Positions 15,518 to 24,904 of a DNA stretch of 64,000 nucleotides are shown in pieces. The DNA lies in assembly GCA_015064725.1 (NCBI GenBank), contig SVRQ01000005.1:1-64000 (forward strand). The letters run 5' to 3'. The notes under the pieces are model-generated. The model was not told where the DNA came from. It made no database searches and saw only the letters and a list, made by a program, of their open reading frames with translations. The first letter of the stretch is position 1; each line of letters starts with the position of its first letter. The position numbers and the translations under genes are program-made. Origin of the DNA: Oscillospiraceae bacterium (lineage in GTDB: Bacteria > Bacillota > Clostridia > Oscillospirales > CAG-272).

Positions 15518-15543
15518 GTAAAGCGGTGTTTCCACCGCTTTAC
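15518..15543 (-). terminator. Hairpin between the two protease genes
   Basis: An 11-bp stem GTAAAGCGGTG/CACCGCTTTAC with GAAA loop (minus strand) is followed by AATATAAAA rather than a T run. It may partly terminate or stabilise the upstream transcript, allowing readthrough to the second protease gene, which has no clear promoter of its own. Confidence 0.55.
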
Positions 15544-15562
15544 CGTAGTTTATTCAATTGCT

Positions 15563-17938
15563 TTAGGATTTTTTCTTTTTAACTATAACCACAGCCGCAA
15601 CAGCCGCGCCTGCAACTACAACCACCGCAGCTATAACGATGATAACAACAGTCATATTGCCGCTTGATGTGTCACCGCCAACGGGAGCAGTTGTCTGTAC
15701 AGGCTCCGTTGTCTGCACGGGTTCGGGAGTTGTTTCGGGATTGAGGTTCTTCCATTTAGCATATACGTTTACCGTACCTGTAGCGCTTACGGGCGCGGAG
15801 AAATCAAAGGGAGTTGTGAACGCTGCGTCCGCAAACCAGCCTTCAAATTCATATCCTGCCTTTGCCGCGGGAACGGGTTCGATGAATTTTTCACCGGGAA
15901 GAACGGCAAATATCTTGTTCTCTGCCGTAGCACCGTTTATTTTAAGAGTTGCCGCTTCTGCATTGGGAACCCACTTAGCATAGATGCTGAAGTCAACGGC
16001 TTCGTCCTGCGTGAAGTTCATATCGAAAGGCTTTGTGAATTCGGGATCAAGATACCAACCCAAGAATGCGTGGCCGGATTTTGTCATCGGGAAGGAATAT
16101 TCAAGCTTTTCGCCAAGGTTGACCTTTATGGTACGAGGGCTCGTATCGTTATCCGTAAGGTTTCTGTAAGCGGAAACAGTGTAATTTGTCTTTACGATCT
16201 CGCCAACAGCCGTGTAAGCGTTGTTTTCCGTTTTAACCTCGCCGCGGGAGGTATCTGCCGTGATCGTGTATGTATAAGTTGTGTTCTGCGTAAGACCTGT
16301 GTAGTCAACTGCAAAAGTTCCGTCAGCCTTTACTTTGAGCTGCTGTGTGGAGATCTCCTTGCCGGAGGATTTTTCTTTAAGAGTGATATTAAAATCGTTA
16401 AGTGTAGCTGTCGCGAGGTTTGTAATTCTTCCCGCAATGGTGAAGGATTCCGTAGTTTCGTTCGCAACGGAAGCGATCCAGCTCATATCGGGAATGTAAT
16501 TCGCGCCGGAGATCTTTACCTTCATCTCTGAGCCTATATCGGAAATTACCTCTATCTTGAGATCCTGCATTACTGCAGCCTCTTCAGCAGTAAGGTTTGT
16601 GTGCCAAGTTTTTGATACGGGGAATTGGTAAAAGTTTGCAGACCAAGTTTTTCCCTTGCCGAAAGCGGAAGGCTGAATAGAGCCTGCAACCTTTGTTGCC
16701 GTGCCGTATGCAACGATAGTAGGATCATAACCATCGCCGGCTTCGTTACAAGTCATACCTGTCTTGGAATAGATAAGCTCGTCAACGTGATATATGACAA
16801 TACCCTGGTGCATTGTAGCAGCACCGTCGAAATGTCCGGATTCCGTCGTAGGGAGATATCTGTTTTCAACAAGGAAATATTCATTGGGATTGGGCGTGCA
16901 TATCTTCAGAATGTTATACTCGCCTTCCTTGCTTGCCTTGGAGTAAAGCGTATATTCGCCGTTTGTCGCTATAGTTTCATCATAGAATCCGAAACCGAGC
17001 AGATTCCAAGCATCGGGATGTGCGGGGCTTGCACCGTGCGCGCCCTTTGCCATAAGAGAAAGCATTCCTACTGCATAGTCATATTTTCTGCCCGTGCTCG
17101 CGTCATAAAGGTCGGGAGCTCCAAGGTAATGTCCAAGCTCGTGTGCAAATACGCCGAAATTGAGCGCGTGGCCGCCCGAAATGGAGCCGGTACCAAATCT
17201 GCCGGGATTCATGACCGTAACACCGTCTGTAACAACGGAGTTCTGTGCATCCGCAGATTTATAGTTTGCATGGAAGCCGAAAACTTCGCTTCTTGTAGCA
17301 CTGCCGCTACTGGATTCATAACCGCCGAGAATAAAGCAGATTGCAAGTTCGTATGTATCAATATTTCCGTTTTTGTTTGTGTCGAAAGCAGAGAAATCAA
17401 CATATTCGGAAGCAGCCTGAATACCTGCGTTAAAGCACCAAAGCCAGTTATCCTTGCAAGCAGGATGCACACCTTCAATAATGATACTGATAATACCGTC
17501 ATTGGGTGTACCATAGTTTTCTTCGGCTGCGTAGAAATAGAAATTACCGCCGGAAACGTATTCGTAATATGTTCTAAGAGATGCCCCCTCCGTGGAAAAG
17601 AGAACAGGGATCCATTCTTCATCCTTCGTGTGGCACCACTGTTCGCCGTATGTAGGGGAATTTTTGTCCTTAACAGCGCTCTCGCCGCTGCCGTCGGGGT
17701 TATCGTCCACACCGTCGCCGTCCGCGTCAAACGATGTCTGAATAACGATCATCGGAATGGGCGTGTAGCCGTCGTATGCATAATTTATATCCGAAATCGG
17801 ATACGTAAGATACGTGTCGTCAGTGTCAGCCGCACTCGCGAAGAGGGGGCAAACAGCCGCAACGAGCGCCAGCATCAAAAACACAGTAAGTGTGATTGCG
17901 ATCGCGCGGGTCAAAAAGCTTTTTCTTTTTGTGTTCAT
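15563..17938 (-). CDS. M6-family secreted metalloprotease 2, cell-surface anchored
   Basis: This 791-residue paralogue of the neighbouring gene has a signal peptide (~1-36), an M6 catalytic domain with HELGHYLGAPDLYD, and a Ca-binding-like 'DTNKNGNIDTYEL'. A second beta domain follows, then the same two InlB-like repeats, a Thr/Pro linker, a C-terminal transmembrane helix and a KKKK end. It is predicted to be an extracellular, membrane-anchored zinc protease. AAAGGAA precedes the ATG and a strong sigma-A promoter lies ~57 bp upstream. It is probably the first gene of the pair's transcript. Substrates are unknown; M6 enzymes in gut Firmicutes often act on host or glycoprotein targets. Confidence 0.9.
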   Translation of the reverse strand: MNTKRKSFLTRAIAITLTVFLMLALVAAVCPLFASAADTDDTYLTYPISDINYAYDGYTPIPMIVIQTSFDADGDGVDDNPDGSGESAVKDKNSPTYGEQWCHTKDEEWIPVLFSTEGASLRTYYEYVSGGNFYFYAAEENYGTPNDGIISIIIEGVHPACKDNWLWCFNAGIQAASEYVDFSAFDTNKNGNIDTYELAICFILGGYESSSGSATRSEVFGFHANYKSADAQNSVVTDGVTVMNPGRFGTGSISGGHALNFGVFAHELGHYLGAPDLYDASTGRKYDYAVGMLSLMAKGAHGASPAHPDAWNLLGFGFYDETIATNGEYTLYSKASKEGEYNILKICTPNPNEYFLVENRYLPTTESGHFDGAATMHQGIVIYHVDELIYSKTGMTCNEAGDGYDPTIVAYGTATKVAGSIQPSAFGKGKTWSANFYQFPVSKTWHTNLTAEEAAVMQDLKIEVISDIGSEMKVKISGANYIPDMSWIASVANETTESFTIAGRITNLATATLNDFNITLKEKSSGKEISTQQLKVKADGTFAVDYTGLTQNTTYTYTITADTSRGEVKTENNAYTAVGEIVKTNYTVSAYRNLTDNDTSPRTIKVNLGEKLEYSFPMTKSGHAFLGWYLDPEFTKPFDMNFTQDEAVDFSIYAKWVPNAEAATLKINGATAENKIFAVLPGEKFIEPVPAAKAGYEFEGWFADAAFTTPFDFSAPVSATGTVNVYAKWKNLNPETTPEPVQTTEPVQTTAPVGGDTSSGNMTVVIIVIAAVVVVAGAAVAAVVIVKKKKS

Positions 17939-17994
17939 AAGAAATTCCTTTCAAAGCCGAAGCACATTCGGCTTCATTATAATAATATACTTTA

Positions 17995-18023
17995 ATTATA
18001 TAATTTTATTGTGTCATAGTCAA
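17995..18023 (-). promoter_or_regulatory. Sigma-A promoter of the M6 protease pair
   Basis: On the minus strand: TTGACT (18023-18018), 17-bp spacer, TATAAT (18000-17995). Four more TTGAC/TGACA words lie in the 110 bp upstream, together with an inverted repeat AATACTTTTT/AAAAAGTATT at 18092-18116 (approx.), possible operator sequence. Confidence 0.85.
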
Positions 18024-18125
18024 CCTTATCAAAGTTTTACGAAAAAATTTCGGCGTTTTTGTCAAAATAGTCAAAAAAACATTGTCAATTATGACAAATA
18101 CTTTTTCTTGAAAAAAGTATTGACA

Positions 18126-18161
18126 AAAGCAAAACACGGGCGTGCGCCCGTGTTTTGCTTT
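18126..18161 (-). terminator. Terminator of the Nudix operon
   Basis: A 17-bp perfect inverted repeat (AAAGCAAAACACGGGCG) is followed on the minus strand by TTTTG. Confidence 0.85.
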
Positions 18162-18187
18162 CTGTATAAAATTTATCAGGAGACCCC

Positions 18188-18637
18188 TTAGCAATAGCTG
18201 CTTCTGAAATGCTTAGGGTATTTTGCAAGATCGGATAACTCCCCGCCCAAAAACTTCGGATATATTTTTACCTTGTCTATATTTTCAAGCGGAAGCCAAA
18301 TATAGAGCATCCGTTCCTCATCCTTAAACGGCACGAATTCGCCTGCGCCCGGGATGTCCGCGCCCGAAAGCTCTACCATATAATAAAAGTTGAGTGCGCT
18401 TGCACTGTTTTCACCGTTGAGGAAAGAACTTTCCTCTATCCAGAGAAGCCGCCCGCAGGAAATATGAGCGCCCGTTTTTTCCGCGTATTCACGCACAAGT
18501 GCTTGCCTCGACGTTTCGCCAAGCTCTATGTTCCCGCCCGGAAGCGCATATTCTTCCCCGCCCGGCTCACGCCTGACAAGTATCTTCCCGTCCCGTATAA
18601 GCACGCCCGCGCTGCGAAACGACCAGCTTTTTTCCAT
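18188..18637 (-). CDS. Nudix hydrolase with an altered Nudix box
   Basis: This 149-residue protein belongs to the MutT-like fold that hydrolyses nucleoside diphosphates linked to another group. The Nudix box spans about residues 35-57: G35, E41, R49-E50, E53 are in place, but the second Glu of the usual EE pair is Lys54 (REYAEKTG). That position normally helps bind Mg2+. 'KILLVRRE'-type substrate strand and 'YALPGGN' are intact. The ATG overlaps the upstream small gene's TAA (TAATG), so the two are translationally coupled. The operon shares its control region with the LexA-like repressor gene. Confidence 0.85.
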   Translation of the reverse strand: MEKSWSFRSAGVLIRDGKILVRREPGGEEYALPGGNIELGETSRQALVREYAEKTGAHISCGRLLWIEESSFLNGENSASALNFYYMVELSGADIPGAGEFVPFKDEERMLYIWLPLENIDKVKIYPKFLGGELSDLAKYPKHFRSSYC

Positions 18638-18819
18638 TATCTGAAAAGGGCAACAGCCGCATCCGCCATAACGGCAAGGGGCGCGAGCATAAAGAAGGCA
18701 AAACGGCGCAGGCCGAGAAATTTGCGTGCAGGGGCGGGCTTTTTATCGTAGTCTGGGCAATCCACATAGTAAGTGTGAACTGTGTATCCGCAAATATTTT
18801 CGCTATAATATTTTTCCAT
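18637..18819 (-). CDS. Small protein with one hydrophobic C-terminal helix
   Basis: This 60-residue frame has GGAGG 7 bp before its ATG and overlaps the Nudix start, which supports it being real. The first half is polar with Tyr-rich 'EKYYSE' and 'YVDCPDYDKKP'; residues ~40-59 (FAFFMLAPLAVMADAAVALF) could span or touch the membrane. No family is recognised. It is the first gene after a strong minus-strand promoter that carries a TTACCG word in its spacer. Confidence 0.6.
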   Translation of the reverse strand: MEKYYSENICGYTVHTYYVDCPDYDKKPAPARKFLGLRRFAFFMLAPLAVMADAAVALFR

Positions 18820-18861
18820 AACTGCCTCCGTTTTTTACCGTTCGGTGTAATTTGTGTTTCC

Positions 18862-18890
18862 ATTATACAACCTTTGACGGTAATTGTCAA
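18862..18890 (-). promoter_or_regulatory. Sigma-A promoter of the small-protein/Nudix operon
   Basis: On the minus strand: TTGACA (18890-18885), 17-bp spacer containing TTACCG, TATAAT (18867-18862). Confidence 0.85.
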
Positions 18891-18942
18891 TAGCATTTTT
18901 GATAATTTTTTGCAATTTTCGCAATTTTTTTACCGTTTCCTA

Positions 18943-18971
18943 TTTACAAAATAATATTTTCGTGTTATAAT
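18943..18971 (+). promoter_or_regulatory. Sigma-A promoter of the S24 repressor gene
   Basis: TTTACA (18943-18948), 17-bp spacer, TATAAT (18966-18971); the TTACC-N6-GGTAA palindrome overlaps the start point. Confidence 0.85.
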
Positions 18972-19010
18972 TTTACCGTAAAAGGTAATTTCGTTCCATC
19001 GGAGGTTTTT

Positions 19011-19733
19011 ATGGACTGGCTCCTTAATATAAAAAAGATCAAAAAAGAAAAAAATCTTACAAACGATGCTCTTGCCGAAATGTCCGGCATTTCCATCGGC
19101 ACGCTCAACAAACTGCTTTCGGGGGCAAGCGCAGACCCCAAATTTTCCACACTTTGCGCCCTTTCCGATGCTTTCGGCATTTCCATCGACGAAATGACGG
19201 GCAGAAAGAAACAAGCAGAGCCCTCTTATATAAAAAACGAATATTTTCAAAAATATATGGAGCTTGATAAGGATGGGCGCGATGCCGTTGACCGCGTGCT
19301 GGAGCGCGAGCACGAGCGCATCCTGCGCGAACAATCGCTTGCTACCTACTCTCTCGATATGCCGCAAACGCGCTCCATAAAGCTTTATAACATCGCGGCT
19401 TCCGCGGGAACGGGATCTTACCTTTCTTCCTCGGATTTTACGAACATCTCCATCTATTCCACTCCCGTCACGGATGAGGCAGACTTCGCCGTTAAAGTTT
19501 ACGGCGACAGTATGCTTCCCAAATTTACAAGCGGCGATATACTTCTTATAAAGAGTGCGGGAAGCGTAAATATCGGGGATTTCGGCATTTTCTCCGTTGA
19601 CGGCGAAAGCTTTGTAAAAAAATTCGGCGGGGACAGACTCATTTCCTTAAATCCTGACTATAATGATATAAAATTTTCCGAATTCAACAATATAGTTTGC
19701 TTCGGAAAGGTCCTGGGAAAGCTCAAAAAATAA
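19011..19733 (+). CDS. XRE repressor with LexA-type S24 peptidase domain
   Basis: This 240-residue protein has an N-terminal helix-turn-helix (residues ~5-62, LTNDALAEMSGISIGTLNKLL) and a C-terminal S24 domain. The catalytic Ser167 lies in GDSM and the general-base Lys is Lys203 in FVKKF. A likely self-cleavage bond is Ala132-Gly133 in 'AASAGTG'. Such repressors inactivate themselves on RecA filaments or similar signals, so it is probably a damage- or stress-responsive autorepressor that also controls the divergent Nudix operon. GGAGG lies 8 bp before the ATG. The last 11 bp overlap the convergent symporter gene. Confidence 0.9.
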   Translation: MDWLLNIKKIKKEKNLTNDALAEMSGISIGTLNKLLSGASADPKFSTLCALSDAFGISIDEMTGRKKQAEPSYIKNEYFQKYMELDKDGRDAVDRVLEREHERILREQSLATYSLDMPQTRSIKLYNIAASAGTGSYLSSSDFTNISIYSTPVTDEADFAVKVYGDSMLPKFTSGDILLIKSAGSVNIGDFGIFSVDGESFVKKFGGDRLISLNPDYNDIKFSEFNNIVCFGKVLGKLKK

Positions 19734-21039
19734 CATTTGTTTCGTGCTTTATCTGCTTTCGCAGCAAAATCATTGCGGGCAGATTGAGCGAGGTCATAAT
19801 AGCTATTGCAACGTCGGCGGTAAGCCATACCGCCTCCTGCGAGAGCAGCGTCCCAAAAGCGATACACGCAAGATAAACAGCCATATAGGCTTTCCCTGCT
19901 TTTTTCGAGCGCGTAAGGTACGAAAGACAAAACTTTCCGTAATATGCCCAGCATATGAGCGTTGAAAAAGCAAACAGCAATATGCACAAACCTATCACAT
20001 AGCAAGCTCCGCGCCCGATACCAAGCTCAAAGGCATCCAGCACAAGTCCCATTCCGTTTTCGTTTTGTGCGCCGCCCTTCCACGCGGCAAGTATTACGAA
20101 CGCGGTCAGCGTACACATAACGATCGTGTCGGCAAAAACCTCGAAAAGTCCCAAAAGCCCCTGTCGGCAGGGCGTATCCGTCTGTGCGTTCGCGTGCGCC
20201 ATAGGGGCTGTGCCGCTTCCCGATTCGTGCGAAAAAGTTCCTTTGCAAACACCTTCGGAAAAAGCCCTCGAGAAAAGAAAGCCAAGTGCGCCGCCGCACG
20301 CGCTTTCGGATACGAACGCCTGCGAAAATATCTCTTTCATAAAAGCAGGGATAAGCTGCGCGTTCTTTGCGGTCACAGCAAGGCAAAGCAAAATGTACAC
20401 TGCGCTCATAGCCGGAAGCAGAACGCTCGTCACACGGGATATACGGTCAAATCCGCCGAAAATAACAAAAGCAATAGCGGCGGCGAAGATCAGCCCGAAA
20501 ACAAGCTCGTTCATTCCGAAGATAATATTCGCCGCGTCGCTTGCGGCATATACCTGCACGATATTGCCGACGGAAAAGGAGGACGCGACCGCGGCTAGCG
20601 CAAAAAGCGCGCCGCACGCCTTGCCGAATTTTCCGCCTATACCATTTTCCATATAATACATCGGGCCGCCCTCAAACCCCGCGGCGCTTTTTTTGCGGTA
20701 TTTTACGCCCAGCGTTATCTCGCAGTATTTCAGTATCATCGAAACGATCGCGCTTATCCATATCCAGAAGACCGCGCCGGCACCGCCGATCATCATCGCC
20801 ACGGCAACGCCCACGATATTCCCCACCCCCAACGTGCCGGAAAGAGAGGCCGAAAGCGCGCGAAGCGGCGAAATTCCGTTCTTATCGGTGCGGCGAAACA
20901 TCTCCCGCACTGTTTTTATCGGATGAAAAATAAAAAAGCCCTTCAAATAAAAAAGAAAGAAGGCACCGCCGCCGAAGATCAGCGTGCAAAGCGAATATCG
21001 CAAAATTTCGGAAAATTTCAAAAGACCACCCCTTTTCAT
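19723..21039 (-). CDS. Sodium:alanine symporter (AGCS family)
   Basis: This 438-residue integral membrane protein couples Na+ entry to uptake of alanine or glycine. AGCS hallmarks are 'ALSASLSGTLGVGNIVGVA' near residue 63, 'GFEGGPMYYME' (~120), 'AFSEGVCKGTFSHESGSGTAPMAHA' (~258), 'DTPCRQGLLGLFEVFADTIVMCTLTA', and ten or so hydrophobic segments. Start choice is open: ATG 21039 has no good ribosome binding site, whereas TTG at 21021 (seventh codon) sits just after AAGGGGTGG. The stop overlaps the repressor gene in tail-to-tail arrangement without a terminator. Confidence 0.9.
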   Translation of the reverse strand: MKRGGLLKFSEILRYSLCTLIFGGGAFFLFYLKGFFIFHPIKTVREMFRRTDKNGISPLRALSASLSGTLGVGNIVGVAVAMMIGGAGAVFWIWISAIVSMILKYCEITLGVKYRKKSAAGFEGGPMYYMENGIGGKFGKACGALFALAAVASSFSVGNIVQVYAASDAANIIFGMNELVFGLIFAAAIAFVIFGGFDRISRVTSVLLPAMSAVYILLCLAVTAKNAQLIPAFMKEIFSQAFVSESACGGALGFLFSRAFSEGVCKGTFSHESGSGTAPMAHANAQTDTPCRQGLLGLFEVFADTIVMCTLTAFVILAAWKGGAQNENGMGLVLDAFELGIGRGACYVIGLCILLFAFSTLICWAYYGKFCLSYLTRSKKAGKAYMAVYLACIAFGTLLSQEAVWLTADVAIAIMTSLNLPAMILLRKQIKHETNVIF

Positions 21040-21153
21040 TCCATAAATAGTATGAAAAAAGCAAAAGGAAAATTACTTTTTGTCTTTTTTGTGTCCTGAT
21101 TTGAGTTTAAATTTTAATAATTGTGAACAAATTGTTAACAATGGAAATATCTA

Positions 21154-21182
21154 TTGATTTTTTCCTTTGTGTTATGTAAAAT
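21154..21182 (+). promoter_or_regulatory. Sigma-A promoter of groESL
   Basis: TTGATT (21154-21159), 17-bp spacer, TAAAAT (21177-21182). Confidence 0.75.
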
Positions 21183-21184
21183 GA

Positions 21185-21559
<375 letters not shown>

Positions 21560-21569
21560 TTCAAACTGA

Positions 21570-23228
<1,659 letters not shown>

Positions 23229-23238
23229 TAAAAATGCA

Positions 23239-23283
23239 AAAACGCAAAAAACTCTTCCAAAAAGGAAGAGTTTTTTGCGTTTT
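23239..23283 (+). terminator. groESL terminator
   Basis: A 20-bp A/T-flanked stem around ACTCTTCC-AAAAA-GGAAGAGT with T run. Confidence 0.93.
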
Positions 23284-23367
23284 ATATGATATAATTCAGA
23301 TCAAGAGCCAATCTGATTTTTTCAATCGCAAGACACAGCAAATTGTTTTGATGGGAAACAAATATTT

Positions 23368-24207
23368 TTAGTTCTCATTCAATCTTCTTTCAATGTAATG
23401 GTTTTTTGGCAATCCCATATTGCAAGCCTCCGCATACAATGATTTTACCATTTTCATATCATTACTGTAAATTAAAGCATTTATCGCAGAAGTAATACCG
23501 ATTACGGCTTGCTTCTTTTTATCAAAAGGAGTAATAAAACTTTTCCATTCCCCCACCAAAAAATCGTCAGAAGATCTCGGTAAGGATAAATATTCAAATA
23601 ACATATAACTCAAATGGCAAAGTTTATTATTATCAATATCTAAGCTCTTCGACACAAGAGAAAGATATATTATATGATAAAACAAATTTTCGGAAGCGGA
23701 TTCTGTCTTTGCAAGAAATTTCTCATAGTTTTGCACGGCAAAATTAAAAGCATCTTGAGAAGTCGGCGCACGGTTGCCGGAATACAAAGCCGCCCTATGA
23801 GCATTAAATTCAGCAAAATGGTGTTTACTATTTGGATTTTGCTCCACTGCCTCCCTATATAGATCCCACCAAAAAGAATGGTATCCATCCTTTTCTAATG
23901 CGAGTCTCTGCGTGGCATCGCAAACAAGCCAATACAAATAGCAGGAGTCTGATTTGATAATATGATCATAAAACTTCTTATGGTTTTCACATAGGGAATG
24001 CCCGTTTCTGAGTAGCGCATAATTATCGGAAATATTCCAATAGCAAAATCCGATATCCTCAAAATCGGTAACGCTGTTTTTTCCTATAATGGATTTAAGA
24101 TAAGCTATCAGCCTCAAATCTTTTTCTCTTTTATCTTCAATCGAAATCGCTGAGCGTTGCCCGGTGATTTTTAACTTTGAAAATAAATTTATTATTTCAT
24201 TATTCAT
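23368..24207 (-). CDS. Unknown cytoplasmic protein
   Basis: This 279-residue protein has no signal peptide, membrane segment or recognised motif. It is rich in aromatic residues and paired helices (for example 'ENLFYHIIYLSLVSKSLD', 'CHLSYMLFEYL'), so an all-helical repeat fold is likely. GGGGGGAG lies 4-5 bp before the ATG, which is close but usable. Base composition is more AT-rich than groEL and the genes downstream, hinting at separate origin. It is a single gene, convergent with groEL and divergent from the ECF sigma gene. Confidence 0.6.
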   Translation of the reverse strand: MNNEIINLFSKLKITGQRSAISIEDKREKDLRLIAYLKSIIGKNSVTDFEDIGFCYWNISDNYALLRNGHSLCENHKKFYDHIIKSDSCYLYWLVCDATQRLALEKDGYHSFWWDLYREAVEQNPNSKHHFAEFNAHRAALYSGNRAPTSQDAFNFAVQNYEKFLAKTESASENLFYHIIYLSLVSKSLDIDNNKLCHLSYMLFEYLSLPRSSDDFLVGEWKSFITPFDKKKQAVIGITSAINALIYSNDMKMVKSLYAEACNMGLPKNHYIERRLNEN

Positions 24208-24352
24208 TTACTCCCCCCAATATTTATTGTATTCATTATACAGCAAAACCGGCAGAAAGAAAAGTGATTTTTTCAAATTTTGTAAACGCCCTTATGAGAA
24301 CGAGCCTAAAGGTGCATTTTTTCGTTTTATATGATATAATTATAAAAAAGCT

Positions 24353-24380
24353 TGTAACGAAAGTGCGTTTTCCGCGTCTA
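24353..24380 (+). promoter_or_regulatory. ECF-type promoter
   Basis: TGTAAC (24353-24358), 16 bp, CGTCTA (24375-24380). This AAC / CGTC pattern is typical of promoters read by ECF sigma factors, in particular the SigX/SigW-like group, and it lies directly ahead of an ECF sigma gene, so autoregulation is likely. Confidence 0.65.
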
Positions 24381-24415
24381 ACCCATGAAAGCAAAAAGGA
24401 GGTGACGTCACGACA

Positions 24416-24904
24416 ATGGACTACGAAAAGCTGTATAATTCATATTATATGCAGGTATATTCATATGCGGTATCTCTTTGCAAAAATCAGGTTCACGCCG
24501 AGGAAATAGCGCAAAACACCTTTTACAAAGCAGTGACGTCCAAAGCCGAATTCAAGGGACGATCTGACGAACTCACCTGGCTTTGCTCCATTGCAAAAAA
24601 CATTTACCTTGACGAGCTTCGCAAGGAAAAAAAGACTGCCGATTTTTCGCAGGCGGAAATCCTCTCGGCGCAAGAAAACACGGAACAGACCGTTGCGGAT
24701 TCCGATACGGCTTTCCGCATCCACCTTGTCCTGCACAGGCTTGAAGAGCCTTACAAGGAGGTATTCGGGCTTCGCGTTTTCGGGGAGCTGTCTTTTTCAC
24801 AAATAGCTGCGATCTTCGGCAAAACGGAAAGCTGGGCAAGAGTGACGTATCACCGCGCCAAACTTAAAATTCAAGAAAGGATGGATGATGACAATGAGCA
24901 ATAA
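24416..24904 (+). CDS. ECF RNA polymerase sigma factor
   Basis: This 162-residue protein has region 2 at ~5-70 ('AEEIAQNTFYKAVTSKAEFKG', 'LCSIAKNIYLDELRK') and region 4 at ~105-158 ('LEEPYKEVFGLRVFGELSFSQIAAIFGKTESWARVTYHRAKLKI'). It directs RNA polymerase to promoters such as the one just upstream. An unusually complete ribosome binding site (AAAGGAGGTGA, 24394-24404) lies 11-13 bp before the ATG and runs into the palindrome TGACGTCA. The 3' end overlaps the anti-sigma gene start. Confidence 0.93.
   Translation: MDYEKLYNSYYMQVYSYAVSLCKNQVHAEEIAQNTFYKAVTSKAEFKGRSDELTWLCSIAKNIYLDELRKEKKTADFSQAEILSAQENTEQTVADSDTAFRIHLVLHRLEEPYKEVFGLRVFGELSFSQIAAIFGKTESWARVTYHRAKLKIQERMDDDNEQ

Larger units (their letters stand above)
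18835..18988. promoter_or_regulatory. Shared operator region with TTACCG elements
   Basis: Four related words lie between two divergent promoters: TTACCGTTCGGTGTAA (18835-18850), TTGACGGTAATTGTCAA (18874-18890, inside the minus-strand promoter), TTACCG at 18930-18935, and the palindrome TTACC-N6-GGTAA (18973-18988, right after the plus-strand -10). Their placement suits repression of both promoters by the repressor encoded at 19011. Confidence 0.6.

Noticed and set aside
13095-17995. Long plus-strand frames opposite the M6 protease genes
   Set aside because: They are antisense shadows: no signals for translation, Cys/Val-rich low-complexity products, and the minus-strand frames encode clear protease domains.
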